NCBI GenBank assembly: GCA_937934775.1
Contig: CALGYL010000386.1
Coordinates: 1 to 28,068, forward strand
DNA length: 28,068 nt
Direction: 5' to 3'
From: an uncultured Clostridia bacterium
GTDB lineage: Bacteria > Bacillota > Clostridia > Christensenellales > Aristaeellaceae
Under the pieces are notes generated by a model. It saw only the letters and a program-made list of their open reading frames with translations. It was not told the DNA's origin and did no database searches. The translations under genes were made by a program, and so were the position numbers. Within the stretch, counting starts at the first letter, position 1. Each line of letters starts with the position of its first letter. Shown here piece after piece: positions 8,311 through 15,780 of this stretch.

Positions 8311-9138
8311 ATGAAGAGAAAAAAACTGATCGGGAAAATTGTTTCCTACATCGTGCTGTCCATCGGCGCGGTGATCATGGTGCTGCCATTCATCTGGATG
8401 CTGTCGACCGCGTTCAAACCGCAGGCGGAGGTGTTTCGGCTGCCGCCGAGCCTGATCGGCAGCCGAATCGAGTTCGGCAATTTCAGCCGTGTGTCGGACC
8501 GCTTCCCATTCTGGCTTTTCTTTCTGAACAGCCTGAAGATCAGCGCGGTCGTCGTCATCGTGCAGTTGATCACCAGTTCCATGGCGGGCTTCGCGTTCTC
8601 GCGGCTGAAGTTCCGCGGGCGCGAGACGATCTTCTTCTTCTACTTGGCGACAATGATGATCCCCACCCAGGTCACGATTATTCCGAACTTCCTTCTGATG
8701 GGCCAGCTCGGCATGGTCAACACCCATCAGGCTCTGATCCTGCCCGCGCTGGTATCCGCCTTTGGCACGTTCCTGATGCGGCAGTTCTTCATTACCGTGC
8801 CATCGGCGCTGGAGGAGGCCGCGAAGATTGACGGCTGCACGCCGTTCGGCGTCTACTGGCGGGTATTTTTGCCGCTGTCCACGCCGATGACGGCGACGCT
8901 CGCGATCTTTGTGCTGATGGGTATCTGGAACGATTACTACAACCCCCTGATCTACATCACCACTGTCGAGAAAATGACGCTCCCGCTGGGTCTGGCGCTG
9001 ATGCAGGGCATGTATTCTACCGACTGGACTGTTCTGATGGCCGGAACCACGCTGAGCCTGATCCCCATCATCACCGCGTTCCTGTTCGCGCAGGACCTGT
9101 TTGTCAAGGGCGTCATGCTCTCAGGCGTCAAGGAATAA
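8311..9138 (+). CDS. Sugar ABC transporter permease (MalG/UgpE type)
   Basis: 275 residues. The first helix (VSYIVLSIGAVIMVLPFIWMLSTAFK) is typical of MalG-type permeases, followed by the characteristic NSLKISAVVVIVQLITSSMAGFAFSRL. The EAA loop EEAAKIDGCTPFGVYWRVFLP lies near residues 170-190, and the protein ends LFVKGVMLSGVKE, like many family members. It is predicted to pair with the preceding permease as the membrane heterodimer. The GH127 gene starts 22 bp downstream, so import and hydrolysis look co-transcribed. Confidence 0.93.
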   Translation: MKRKKLIGKIVSYIVLSIGAVIMVLPFIWMLSTAFKPQAEVFRLPPSLIGSRIEFGNFSRVSDRFPFWLFFLNSLKISAVVVIVQLITSSMAGFAFSRLKFRGRETIFFFYLATMMIPTQVTIIPNFLLMGQLGMVNTHQALILPALVSAFGTFLMRQFFITVPSALEEAAKIDGCTPFGVYWRVFLPLSTPMTATLAIFVLMGIWNDYYNPLIYITTVEKMTLPLGLALMQGMYSTDWTVLMAGTTLSLIPIITAFLFAQDLFVKGVMLSGVKE

Positions 9139-9160
9139 CCGACACGAAAGGAGTTTTCTG

Positions 9161-11095
9161 ATGAATCCGTTATTCTCTACCCCGGTTGCCGTGGCGGATT
9201 TTACACCGGAAGACGCGTTTTTTACGCCGCGCATGGAAACCATCCGAAAGCATATGCTGCCCTACCAGTGGGCGGCGCTCAACGACCTGCTGCCGGATAC
9301 CGAGCCCAGCCATTGTATCAACAACTTCCGCATTGCTGCGGGACTTGCGCAGGGCGAGCGCCGCGGCATGGTGTTCCAGGACAGCGATCTTTACAAGTGG
9401 CTGGAGGCCGTGTCGTTCGCGCTGATGTCCCGCCGGGATGAGCAGTTGGAGGGCTGGGCGGACGAAGCCATCGCGCTGATGGAAAAGGCGCAGCAGGCGG
9501 ACGGTTACCTGAACACCTACTATCAGGTGGTGGAGCCGGGCCGGCGCTTTACAAACCTCCAGGAAAACCACGAGCTGTACTGCGCGGGGCACATGATCGA
9601 AGCCGCTGTGGCGTACAAGAGGGCAACCGGCTCGGACAGGTTTCTAAACATCGCCATCCGGTTCGCTGACCTGATCGATCAAACCTTCGGCCCGGAGGAG
9701 GGCAAGCTCAAAGGATACCCGGGCCACGAGGTCATCGAGATGGGCCTGTTCAAATTGTACCAGCTGACGGGCGAAGCAAGGTATCTGAAGCTCGCGAAGT
9801 ACTTCATCGACCAGCGCGGCCAGTCTCCTTTGTACTTTGAGGAGGAAACCAACAAGTACAACCGCCCACCCAAGTGGGCCGATTCCTTCATGAAGTACCA
9901 GTACTACCAGGCCGGAAAGCCCGTCCGGGAGCAGAGGGTGGCCGAGGGCCACGCGGTCAGGGCGGTGTACCTGTACTCCGGCATGGCGGATGTGGCGCGG
10001 GAAACTGGAGATCAGGAGCTGTGGGAAACCTGCGTCCGGCTCTGGAACAACGTGACCACCCGGCAGATGTACGTCACCGGCGCGATTGGACAGAGCGAGG
10101 TGGGCGAATCCTTTACCTTTGACTACGACCTGCCCAATGATACCATCTACGCCGAGACCTGCGCGCAGCTGGGGCTTTGCTTCTTCACGCAGCGCATGCT
10201 GCTAAAGGATCTGGACAGCCGCTACTCGGACGTGCTGGAGCGTGTTTTGTACAACGGCGCGCTCAGCGGCATGTCGCTGGACGGCACCCGCTTCTTCTAT
10301 GTAAACCCTCTGGAGGTGGTACCCAAGGCCTGCGAGGAGGACGACCTCCTGCGCCACGTCAAGTACATCCGCCAGAAGTGGTTCCCCTGCTCCTGCTGCC
10401 CTCCGAACCTGGCGCGCACGATAGAATCGATCGCGGGATACGCGTTTTCGGCGGACGAACACTCGCTCAATGTGCACCTGTACATCGGCGGCGAGCTGAA
10501 TGTGGACCTTGGCGGGCAGAAGGTCAGCCTGAAGATTTCGACCGGCTATCCCTGGTCGGGCGTGGTGACGGTGGACGTTTTGAGTGCCGGCGACACTGCG
10601 CTGAAACTTCGAAAGCCCGGCTGGTGCCCGAACTTCAGCGTGAAGCGAAACGGTCATCCTGTGGAGCCCGTTCTGGAAAAAGGGTACATCGTCCTTCCGG
10701 GGCCCTGGAGCGAAGGCGACCGCATTGAGCTGGATTTTGACATGCCGGTTCAGATGGTGCGCGCCAACCCGCATGTGAAGGAGGACATCGGCAAGCTGGC
10801 GGTCACCCGCGGGCCGCTGGTCTACTGCCTGGAGCAGGCGGACAATGGAGCGGAACTCCACCGCTTGGCCGTCCACCCCGGGGCGGAGTTTGCGGCCTCA
10901 TGGGAATCGGAGCTCCTGGGCGGCGTGGTCGCGCTTTCCTGCGAGGGCCTGCGCCTGGCCGAGGAACAGGACGCGCTGTACGTGCCAGCTACTTCACCGC
11001 TCGCAGCCCGGGCATGCACACTCAAATGGATCCCTTACTACGCTTGGACCAACCGAGCGCCCGGCGAAATGCGGGTGTGGGTGCTGGAGCGATAA
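9161..11095 (+). CDS. GH127 beta-L-arabinofuranosidase
   Basis: 644 residues from ATG 9161, which has AAAGGAG eight bases upstream; the frame extends further 5' but without a better site. The (alpha/alpha)6-barrel family (formerly DUF1680) is represented by HypBA1 of Bifidobacterium longum. Its catalytic set is visible: Glu316 in VGESF (acid/base position), Glu332 and Cys334 in AETCA, and Cys412-Cys413 in WFPCSCCPPN. In HypBA1 the equivalents are Glu322, Glu338, Cys340, Cys417 and Cys418, where the Glu and Cys residues bind zinc and Cys417 is the nucleophile. No signal peptide is present, so it acts in the cytoplasm on imported oligosaccharides, releasing beta-L-arabinofuranose from hydroxyproline-linked or similar arabinosides. 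It is last in the importer operon. Confidence 0.93.
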   Translation: MNPLFSTPVAVADFTPEDAFFTPRMETIRKHMLPYQWAALNDLLPDTEPSHCINNFRIAAGLAQGERRGMVFQDSDLYKWLEAVSFALMSRRDEQLEGWADEAIALMEKAQQADGYLNTYYQVVEPGRRFTNLQENHELYCAGHMIEAAVAYKRATGSDRFLNIAIRFADLIDQTFGPEEGKLKGYPGHEVIEMGLFKLYQLTGEARYLKLAKYFIDQRGQSPLYFEEETNKYNRPPKWADSFMKYQYYQAGKPVREQRVAEGHAVRAVYLYSGMADVARETGDQELWETCVRLWNNVTTRQMYVTGAIGQSEVGESFTFDYDLPNDTIYAETCAQLGLCFFTQRMLLKDLDSRYSDVLERVLYNGALSGMSLDGTRFFYVNPLEVVPKACEEDDLLRHVKYIRQKWFPCSCCPPNLARTIESIAGYAFSADEHSLNVHLYIGGELNVDLGGQKVSLKISTGYPWSGVVTVDVLSAGDTALKLRKPGWCPNFSVKRNGHPVEPVLEKGYIVLPGPWSEGDRIELDFDMPVQMVRANPHVKEDIGKLAVTRGPLVYCLEQADNGAELHRLAVHPGAEFAASWESELLGGVVALSCEGLRLAEEQDALYVPATSPLAARACTLKWIPYYAWTNRAPGEMRVWVLER

Positions 11096-11143
11096 CGCGC
11101 CACGTATGCGCGTCCGGTGAGGCGCAACAACCGTTGCATCCTA

Positions 11144-11178
11144 AATCAACCCGCTGTGGTTTCCACAGCGGGTTGATT
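11144..11178. repeat. 35-nt perfect palindrome, copy 1
   Basis: AATCAACCCGCTGTGG, loop TTT, then CCACAGCGGGTTGATT: a 16-bp perfect stem. An identical copy in the same orientation lies at 11383-11417. It sits between the convergent glycosidase genes, where it may act as a bidirectional terminator, although no T tract follows on either side. Confidence 0.9.
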
Positions 11179-11182
11179 CTGA

Positions 11183-11213
11183 GCATCAAAAAACCCGTAT
11201 GGTTTTTTGATGC
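11183..11213. terminator. Hairpin with A/T-run arms, possible bidirectional terminator
   Basis: GCATCAAAAAACC (11183-11195) and GGTTTTTTGATGC (11201-11213) form a 13-bp perfect stem with loop CGTAT, only 4 bp after the first 35-nt palindrome. The internal A6/T6 arms are unusual for an intrinsic terminator. It lies 88 bp downstream of the GH127 stop and before the convergent GH146-like gene. Confidence 0.4.
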
Positions 11214-11321
11214 GATGGAAGAAGCGCTTCGTGCGCCTAAAATCCTCACGGATTTCCGGGCGGCGCACTGACTTATGGTACTGTTTCTACCACCAGTGTG
11301 CGCTACTGTTGGCAGAAACAC

Positions 11322-11348
11322 GCTTCCGGCGCACTGGTCGCCGGAAGC
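11322..11348. repeat. Hairpin inside the palindrome-bounded spacer
   Basis: GCTTCCGGCG (11322-11331) pairs with CGCCGGAAGC (11339-11348) around CACTGGT. The neighbouring bases offer competing pairings: ACCAGTGTGCGC at 11292-11303 with GCGCACTGGT at 11329-11338, and TGTTTCT near 11282 with AGAAACA near 11314. The whole stretch between the two 35-nt palindromes is therefore rich in secondary structure. Confidence 0.7.
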
Positions 11349-11382
11349 GAATGAAGAAGAACGAGGCTTTGTTGATGATCTG

Positions 11383-11417
11383 AATCAACCCGCTGTGGTT
11401 TCCACAGCGGGTTGATT
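11383..11417. repeat. 35-nt perfect palindrome, copy 2
   Basis: Identical to the palindrome at 11144-11178, with the same TTT centre and 239 bp away start to start. The two copies bound a 274-bp segment packed with further hairpins and lacking a plausible gene. Confidence 0.9.
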
Positions 11418-11659
11418 TCATGCAAGCTGTTATACCAATGCGAAACATTAATTCCTCGTTGGCCTGAATCTTTTCGCGCAGAACTTTGTCGCCCTCCACT
11501 TTGGCGTAGCGCTGTATTTTACGCCGAAGGCGTATCCCGAAGGGTCGCCTCGCTCCGGCTCCTTGTCCTGCGCCGAAAATCTCTCGGTTCTTTGGAATAA
11601 TTACCGATTTTACTTGGTATTACACGCTTTTCACAGCGGTAGAGCGTTTCCTGACATGA
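11418..11659 (-). other. Non-genic stretch with possible degenerate coding fragment
   Basis: No intact gene. On the minus strand, from about 11600 to 11435, one frame reads IRLRRKIQRYAKVEGDKVL followed by REKIQANEELMF. It looks more protein-like than random GC-rich translation, but it has no start signal and I cannot assign it. The overlapping frame reads VKYSATPKWRATKFCAKRF. It may be the relic of a gene or a genome-wide repeat. Bases 11600-11659 show nothing recognisable. Confidence 0.3.
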
Positions 11660-13522
11660 CTATTTTCCTGACACCGGAAAGTATACGCTGTACTTCTCGT
11701 AACCCACTTCATTCAACGGGATGAACCGCAGGCCGTTTTTTTGACCCACCGCCCTGAAGCCGCTCATCCAGTTTCCCCACTCGCGCTCGTTGTCGTGGAC
11801 CAATACGGAGCTTATGTTCCCCAAATCCACTTCCAGTTCGCGCTCACCATCACAAAGTCCTGCCAGCACCGAGGGGCCGTATAGGAACGCCACCATGTGC
11901 GGGTCGTCCGGCAACGGGTCCGCCGTAACGCCCATGGGCAGCGACACGCGCAGCGTGTCTCCCGGGCGCCACTCCCGCTCGATCTCAGCAAAGCCACCCG
12001 GCTTTCCATTAATCGCGACCGGCTGGCCGTTCAGCCAGACCTTTGCCTCGCTCTTCAGCCACCAAGGCATGCGTAAGAACAGACGGAACTTCGCTGGAGC
12101 GTCCATGTCCAACCGCACGTGCTGAACGTGACAATCCGGCTGGTGTGGGTTCTGCCAAGTGGCATCGCAGATGCGCTGCCGGCCCGTGGAATCGCTGGAG
12201 ATGTGGAAACTGCCCGCCAGCGTGTCGCGTTTTTGAGTCAGCATGACCTGTTGCCCGCTGATGATCAATTGCGCCTGTGAGTTGATGTACTGGCCGAGGT
12301 ATAGGTCGGTTCCGTCCTGATACAGAATGTTGCGAGCGAGCTGCGCGTTGGCCTGGATCATTGTGCCGTGGCAGCAGAAGAAGTCCTGGGTTTCGCTGGC
12401 CCAGCCCTTCACCGCACCGCTGTTCATGGACAGGAAGTAGGTTAGCAGTGCGCGATCGGGGTGATCGCTGTGCGCGCCGTGGGTAAAGTGGCCCTGCCAG
12501 TATGCCTGGGCCATAATGCCGTTGACCAGGTTCCGCTCCATATAGTCCAGGTACCGGGCGTCCTTCGTCCAGCGGAACAGGAATGACGCCAGACGCATCA
12601 TGTTGTACACGGTGCAGTGCTCCTGGGCCTTTTTCCCCAGGCGGGCGCGCAACTCCATCTTGGGGCTCCAGATCTCGCCGCAAGACTGGCCGCCAGTCGC
12701 GTACCAGCCGCGCTCGGTCACGCCGCAGCGCCAGTAGGCCTCGCAAATCATGCGCCACTTCTCATCGCCTGTGGCATCATAAGCACGGGCGCAGCCAATC
12801 ACCTCCGGGATGGTGGTATTGGCGTGCATGTTGGTGAGCGGATCGTCGCCTTTCAGCAAGCGGTCGAACAGCCGGCCGCGATAATAGCGATCCATCAGCC
12901 TCAGGCACATTCCATCGCCTGTCAGCTCGAACAGTTGCACCCAGACCTCCAGCATTCCACCGGTCTCGACGTCCAGAATATCGTCAAACTGCTCACGGGT
13001 GAAGTTCGCACTCCAGCGGTCGAACCACTTGGCGAAACGGACGGCCACATCCAGCGCCTGCCGGTTCCCCGCGTACTGCGCCATGTCCGTTAGGCCCATG
13101 AAAACCTTGTGGATGGTGTACTGCGGAGCCCAGACGGGCTTGCCCCGAGCGATCCATTCGAGGTACTTCTCTGGGATCGGCGCGACCCACTCGCCGCCGT
13201 TGTCCGCCTGGCACAGCGCCAGCTCCGCCACGATCGCGTCGGCCTTGGCCTTCAACTCCATGTCGCCAGTTGCGTGGTAGGCAAGCGCTGCTGCGCTCAG
13301 CCAATGGCCCAGGAAATGGCCGCGCAGCTGGCACGTGGGAGACTCCCAACCGCCATGCGCCTCCACCTTGTCCTGGAAGATGTTGCCCCGCCCTGCCTCC
13401 AGGCTGAAGTTCATCAGCAGGTTTTTTGATTGGAGGCTCATCATGTACTCCCGGTTGCGTCCCTGGCGTCGCAAAAGCTCGTCATCAAGCAGCGTCAGGT
13501 TGCTTCCCCAGATCTCGCGCAT
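11660..13522 (-). CDS. GH146-like (DUF1680) beta-L-arabinofuranosidase
   Basis: 620 residues from ATG 13522, preceded by GGGAGG. This is a second (alpha/alpha)6-barrel protein of the same clan as the GH127 gene at 9161 but of a different subtype. QEHCTVYNMMRLASFL corresponds to the ESCNTYNMLKL block of GH146, and DFFCCHGTMIQ to its CC.GT block. Visible candidate residues are Glu283 (GEIW, acid/base position), Glu301 and Cys303 (zinc), and Cys383-Cys384 (zinc and nucleophile position). The N-terminal GRGNIFQDKVEAHGGWESPTCQLRGHFLGHWLSA block is also typical of DUF1680 proteins. There is no signal peptide, so it is cytoplasmic. Known GH146 enzymes release beta-L-arabinofuranose from plant glycans, but DUF1680 specificity is broad and the sugar here is unproven. 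It is divergent from an AraC regulator. Confidence 0.8.
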   Translation of the reverse strand: MREIWGSNLTLLDDELLRRQGRNREYMMSLQSKNLLMNFSLEAGRGNIFQDKVEAHGGWESPTCQLRGHFLGHWLSAAALAYHATGDMELKAKADAIVAELALCQADNGGEWVAPIPEKYLEWIARGKPVWAPQYTIHKVFMGLTDMAQYAGNRQALDVAVRFAKWFDRWSANFTREQFDDILDVETGGMLEVWVQLFELTGDGMCLRLMDRYYRGRLFDRLLKGDDPLTNMHANTTIPEVIGCARAYDATGDEKWRMICEAYWRCGVTERGWYATGGQSCGEIWSPKMELRARLGKKAQEHCTVYNMMRLASFLFRWTKDARYLDYMERNLVNGIMAQAYWQGHFTHGAHSDHPDRALLTYFLSMNSGAVKGWASETQDFFCCHGTMIQANAQLARNILYQDGTDLYLGQYINSQAQLIISGQQVMLTQKRDTLAGSFHISSDSTGRQRICDATWQNPHQPDCHVQHVRLDMDAPAKFRLFLRMPWWLKSEAKVWLNGQPVAINGKPGGFAEIEREWRPGDTLRVSLPMGVTADPLPDDPHMVAFLYGPSVLAGLCDGERELEVDLGNISSVLVHDNEREWGNWMSGFRAVGQKNGLRFIPLNEVGYEKYSVYFPVSGK

Positions 13523-13642
13523 AGGCCGTTCCTCCCATGAATTTTTCTATTTACATAATATTCCATCCGTGATACCATAGGAATAGCGAAAATTCTGGTT
13601 TATTTATAAAATTATCCTATATAGACCCAAGGGGGATGCTGC
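13523..13642. promoter_or_regulatory. Divergent AT-rich promoter interval
   Basis: 120 bp between the GH146-like gene and its divergent AraC regulator, much more AT-rich than the flanks. It contains an imperfect inverted pair, GAATTTTTC at 13539 and GAAAATTC at 13588, and a TATTAT box read leftward near 13560. No strong -35 partner was found for either direction. An AraC-binding region is expected here. Confidence 0.4.
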
Positions 13643-14506
13643 ATGGACGACATCATCCATTTGCGGCTGGATGTGCTGCCGTTGGTGCGCAGTGTTGATT
13701 TCTGCGTTACAGCGCGCCCATTCGTGCACCAGAATCGTACGCTGGATTTCAACGTGCTGGTGTACATTCTCAAAGGCGGCATGCAGATTATCGAGATGGG
13801 AACAGCGTATGAGTTGGGACCGGGAGAACTGGTACTGCTGAAAGCCGGGCTGCACCACTGGGGCGAGAAGCCGTGTCAAGCGGGCACAACCTGGATCTAT
13901 ATCCATTTTCACCTGGACGAGACGCCAGACACCGCGCCATTCTCGCCCTATTCAGGCTTTGTGCGCAACCATGAGTTCGTGCCATCTGACTACTGCTATA
14001 CGCTCGCCCTTCCGAAATCGCGCCGTTTTGCGCTGGGCGGGCCGCTGGAGGGTAAACTCCAGGCGCTGGTTGACCAATACCACGCATCGGACCCATTTCG
14101 CGCAGGCTATATCAACGCGCTGCTTATGCAGGTTCTGATGGACGTGCACCGGGGTAGCGGTGAGGATGTGCCCATTGACGGTGGCAACCGGACGCTAAGG
14201 TTAATACGTTACCTGGAGGAGCATATGTGCGAGCCGTTCGACGCGCGCGCCGTGTCCAGCCAGATGGGCCTTAGCTATAAGTACCTGAACGTGATGTTCC
14301 AAAGCAAAACCGGAATGACCGCACTGCGCTATCATACGTGCCTGCGTATGAACGAGGCTGCGCGGTTGCTGAGAGAGACGTCCCTCTCCGTGACGGAGAT
14401 CGCCGACCGCTTGGGATACGCAAATGTGTTCTACTTCAGCAACGTGTTCAAAAAACTGAACGGCATACCACCCAGGGACTACGCGAGGAATTATCTTGCG
14501 AGATAG
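13643..14506 (+). CDS. AraC-family regulator with cupin-like arm
   Basis: 287 residues after AAGGGGG. The N-terminal half contains an AraC-type cupin arm (LDFNVLVYILKGGMQIIEMG ... ELGPGELVLLKAGLHHWG). The C-terminal half carries two helix-turn-helix motifs: PFDARAVSSQMGLSYKYLNVMFQSKTG and SVTEIADRLGYANVFYFSNVFKKLNGIPP, with the conserved G(Y/F)...YFS..FKK..G.(T/P)P. It is divergent from the GH146-like gene 120 bp away and probably controls it. It may cooperate with the AraC at 4833 over the whole carbohydrate locus. The effector would be an arabinoside; that is inference. Confidence 0.9.
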   Translation: MDDIIHLRLDVLPLVRSVDFCVTARPFVHQNRTLDFNVLVYILKGGMQIIEMGTAYELGPGELVLLKAGLHHWGEKPCQAGTTWIYIHFHLDETPDTAPFSPYSGFVRNHEFVPSDYCYTLALPKSRRFALGGPLEGKLQALVDQYHASDPFRAGYINALLMQVLMDVHRGSGEDVPIDGGNRTLRLIRYLEEHMCEPFDARAVSSQMGLSYKYLNVMFQSKTGMTALRYHTCLRMNEAARLLRETSLSVTEIADRLGYANVFYFSNVFKKLNGIPPRDYARNYLAR

Positions 14507-14676
14507 CTGTGGCACACGTATGCCGACGTCCCGCTTCGCATGGTGTACTCTCTCTTCAAAGTATAAACCGTGGCCTTTTATTTGGAATTTAGGAGGGATT
14601 TTTGTTTGCCACAAACCCGCCATTTTACTTTACCAGTTACAGTTTTTGTCGGTGCTGCTGTCGGTTCCGCCCGGTC

Positions 14677-14832
14677 TCAGTGTCGGATTTGCTCCGGCGT
14701 ATTCACCGGAGGCCGGTTTTCGAAAATGAACGGCTCCGCATCCGCTAAGGATGAGGAGCCGTACTCCATGCCAGCCAATAAAAGGAGAAACGTCATTACG
14801 GCAGCAACACGCCGTATCCTCTTCTGTTTCAT
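14677..14832 (-). CDS. Doubtful 51-residue secreted peptide
   Basis: The frame MKQKRIRRVAAVMTFLLLL continues with AGMEYGSSSLADAEPF and ends at QIRH. The basic start and hydrophobic core look like a signal peptide or membrane anchor. Against it, the upstream site is weak, the mature part is about 25 residues, and the hairpin at 14731-14761, which looks like a terminator, lies inside it. It could be the 5' remnant of a secreted-protein gene. No family recognised. Confidence 0.25.
   Translation of the reverse strand: MKQKRIRRVAAVMTFLLLLAGMEYGSSSLADAEPFIFENRPPVNTPEQIRH
14731..14761 (-). terminator. Terminator candidate for the leftward polymer operon
   Basis: Read leftward: CGGCTCCTCATCC, loop TTAGC, GGATGCGGAGCCG, then TTCATTTTCG. 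The 13-bp stem has one mismatch and is followed by a moderately T-rich tail. It lies about 200 bp downstream of the IspD-like stop. Confidence 0.45.
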
Positions 14833-14959
14833 TCCAGGGCCCACTTCCGTATGGCTTGGGATGGCTTGCCCCAGACTCGGCAAAGGAGGCTTTCCGCCGT
14901 CTTCAGTTCGACCCAGGGGCCTTCCAAGGCGTTACAAAAACGAATTAACTACCATATCT

Positions 14960-15664
14960 TCACACGCCAAACCGCTCGGCTCTTAGCAGCGCGGTAAAGA
15001 CATCCAGATCATCCGAAGTCGTAATCTTATAGTTCTTTTCGCTTCCGATGGAAAAATGGATCGTCTCCCCAAGCGCGTACATAAGGGAGCAGGTCGCAGA
15101 CGTGTTCGTAATACCGCGCAGCGCCGCCTGTTCATGAGCCCAGAGTAGTTTGCCCATCGAAAACGTGTGGGGAGTCTGTGTGCGATAGAGCTGCTCCCTC
15201 GGGACGAAATCCGAGGAAGTGCGCCCATCGGTGCTGCGGAAAACGGCTTCAACACATGGGATGACCGCGACCGCGTCGCCGTCTATGCGCTGTCGTGTTA
15301 AGCTGTCGGATATGATGGCCTGGGAAACCATGGGGCGGTTTCCATCGTGGATCATCACAATGTCTTCCTGATTCAAGTGCTTTTTCAGCTCCGTCAGCCC
15401 CAAGTGTATGGATTCCTGATTGGATTTGCCGCCATCCACGATCCATCGAAGCTTCTTTATGTTGTACTGCCGAGCATATGCCCATAGGATCTCATGCCAT
15501 CCGGTGAGTCCCACCACCAAGATCGCGTCGACTCCGGGATGAGTTTCAAACGCTTCCATGGTGTAAATGATGATGGGTTTGTTGTAGACCGGCAAGAACT
15601 GCTTGGGGATCTCCGAATTCATCCGCGTACCCGATCCAGCGGCGGTTAGAAGTGCAACGGTCAT
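14960..15664 (-). CDS. IspD/TarI-family cytidylyltransferase
   Basis: 234 residues, full length for the family. The nucleotide-binding start is LLTAAGSGTRMNSEIPKQFLPV, matching the GsGtRM...PKQF signature of IspD, TarI and Bcs1. It also has VMIHDGNRPMVS (IspD has HDGARP) and YRTQTPHTFSM (the family usually has QTPQ.F). These enzymes transfer CMP from CTP to a phosphorylated polyol: methylerythritol phosphate in IspD, ribitol 5-phosphate in TarI. It sits in an operon with an SDR epimerase/dehydratase and a CDP-glycerol-type polymerase, so a surface-polymer role (CDP-ribitol or a related CDP-alditol) is more likely than isoprenoid synthesis. The altered HDGNRP and QTPH motifs leave the substrate open. 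Confidence 0.82.
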   Translation of the reverse strand: MTVALLTAAGSGTRMNSEIPKQFLPVYNKPIIIYTMEAFETHPGVDAILVVGLTGWHEILWAYARQYNIKKLRWIVDGGKSNQESIHLGLTELKKHLNQEDIVMIHDGNRPMVSQAIISDSLTRQRIDGDAVAVIPCVEAVFRSTDGRTSSDFVPREQLYRTQTPHTFSMGKLLWAHEQAALRGITNTSATCSLMYALGETIHFSIGSEKNYKITTSDDLDVFTALLRAERFGV

Positions 15665-15780
15665 GTTTTACCCACGCTTTCTATAGTAATATCGGTTTGG
15701 TTTCTTAAAATATGAAGGATCCGTATTCGTGTCAAGGTCTCTGGCTTTATATTGCTGAGTACCAGACTGACCGAGGTGCA

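Larger units (their letters stand above)
14507..14959. other. Intergenic region without a confident gene
   Basis: About 450 bp between the AraC gene and the convergent IspD-like gene. It holds a terminator-like hairpin (14731-14761) and a doubtful small reading frame on the minus strand (14677-14832). It also has scattered matches to other spacers: TTTACCAGTTACA recurs next to the insertion sequence at 4715, and an AAACCG...CGGTGAATA...CCGGAGCA pattern (minus strand, about 14720-14690) resembles 21082-21040. Confidence 0.5.

Noticed and set aside
11144..11417. Palindromes considered as a CRISPR array
   Set aside because: Only two copies, 239 bp apart, with a long structured interval rather than 25-40-bp spacers, and no cas genes in the window.
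14960..15664. Housekeeping ispD as the confident name
   Set aside because: The motifs also fit TarI/Bcs1, the HDGARP and QTPQ motifs are altered, and the operon is a wall-polymer cluster; only a family-level call is supported.
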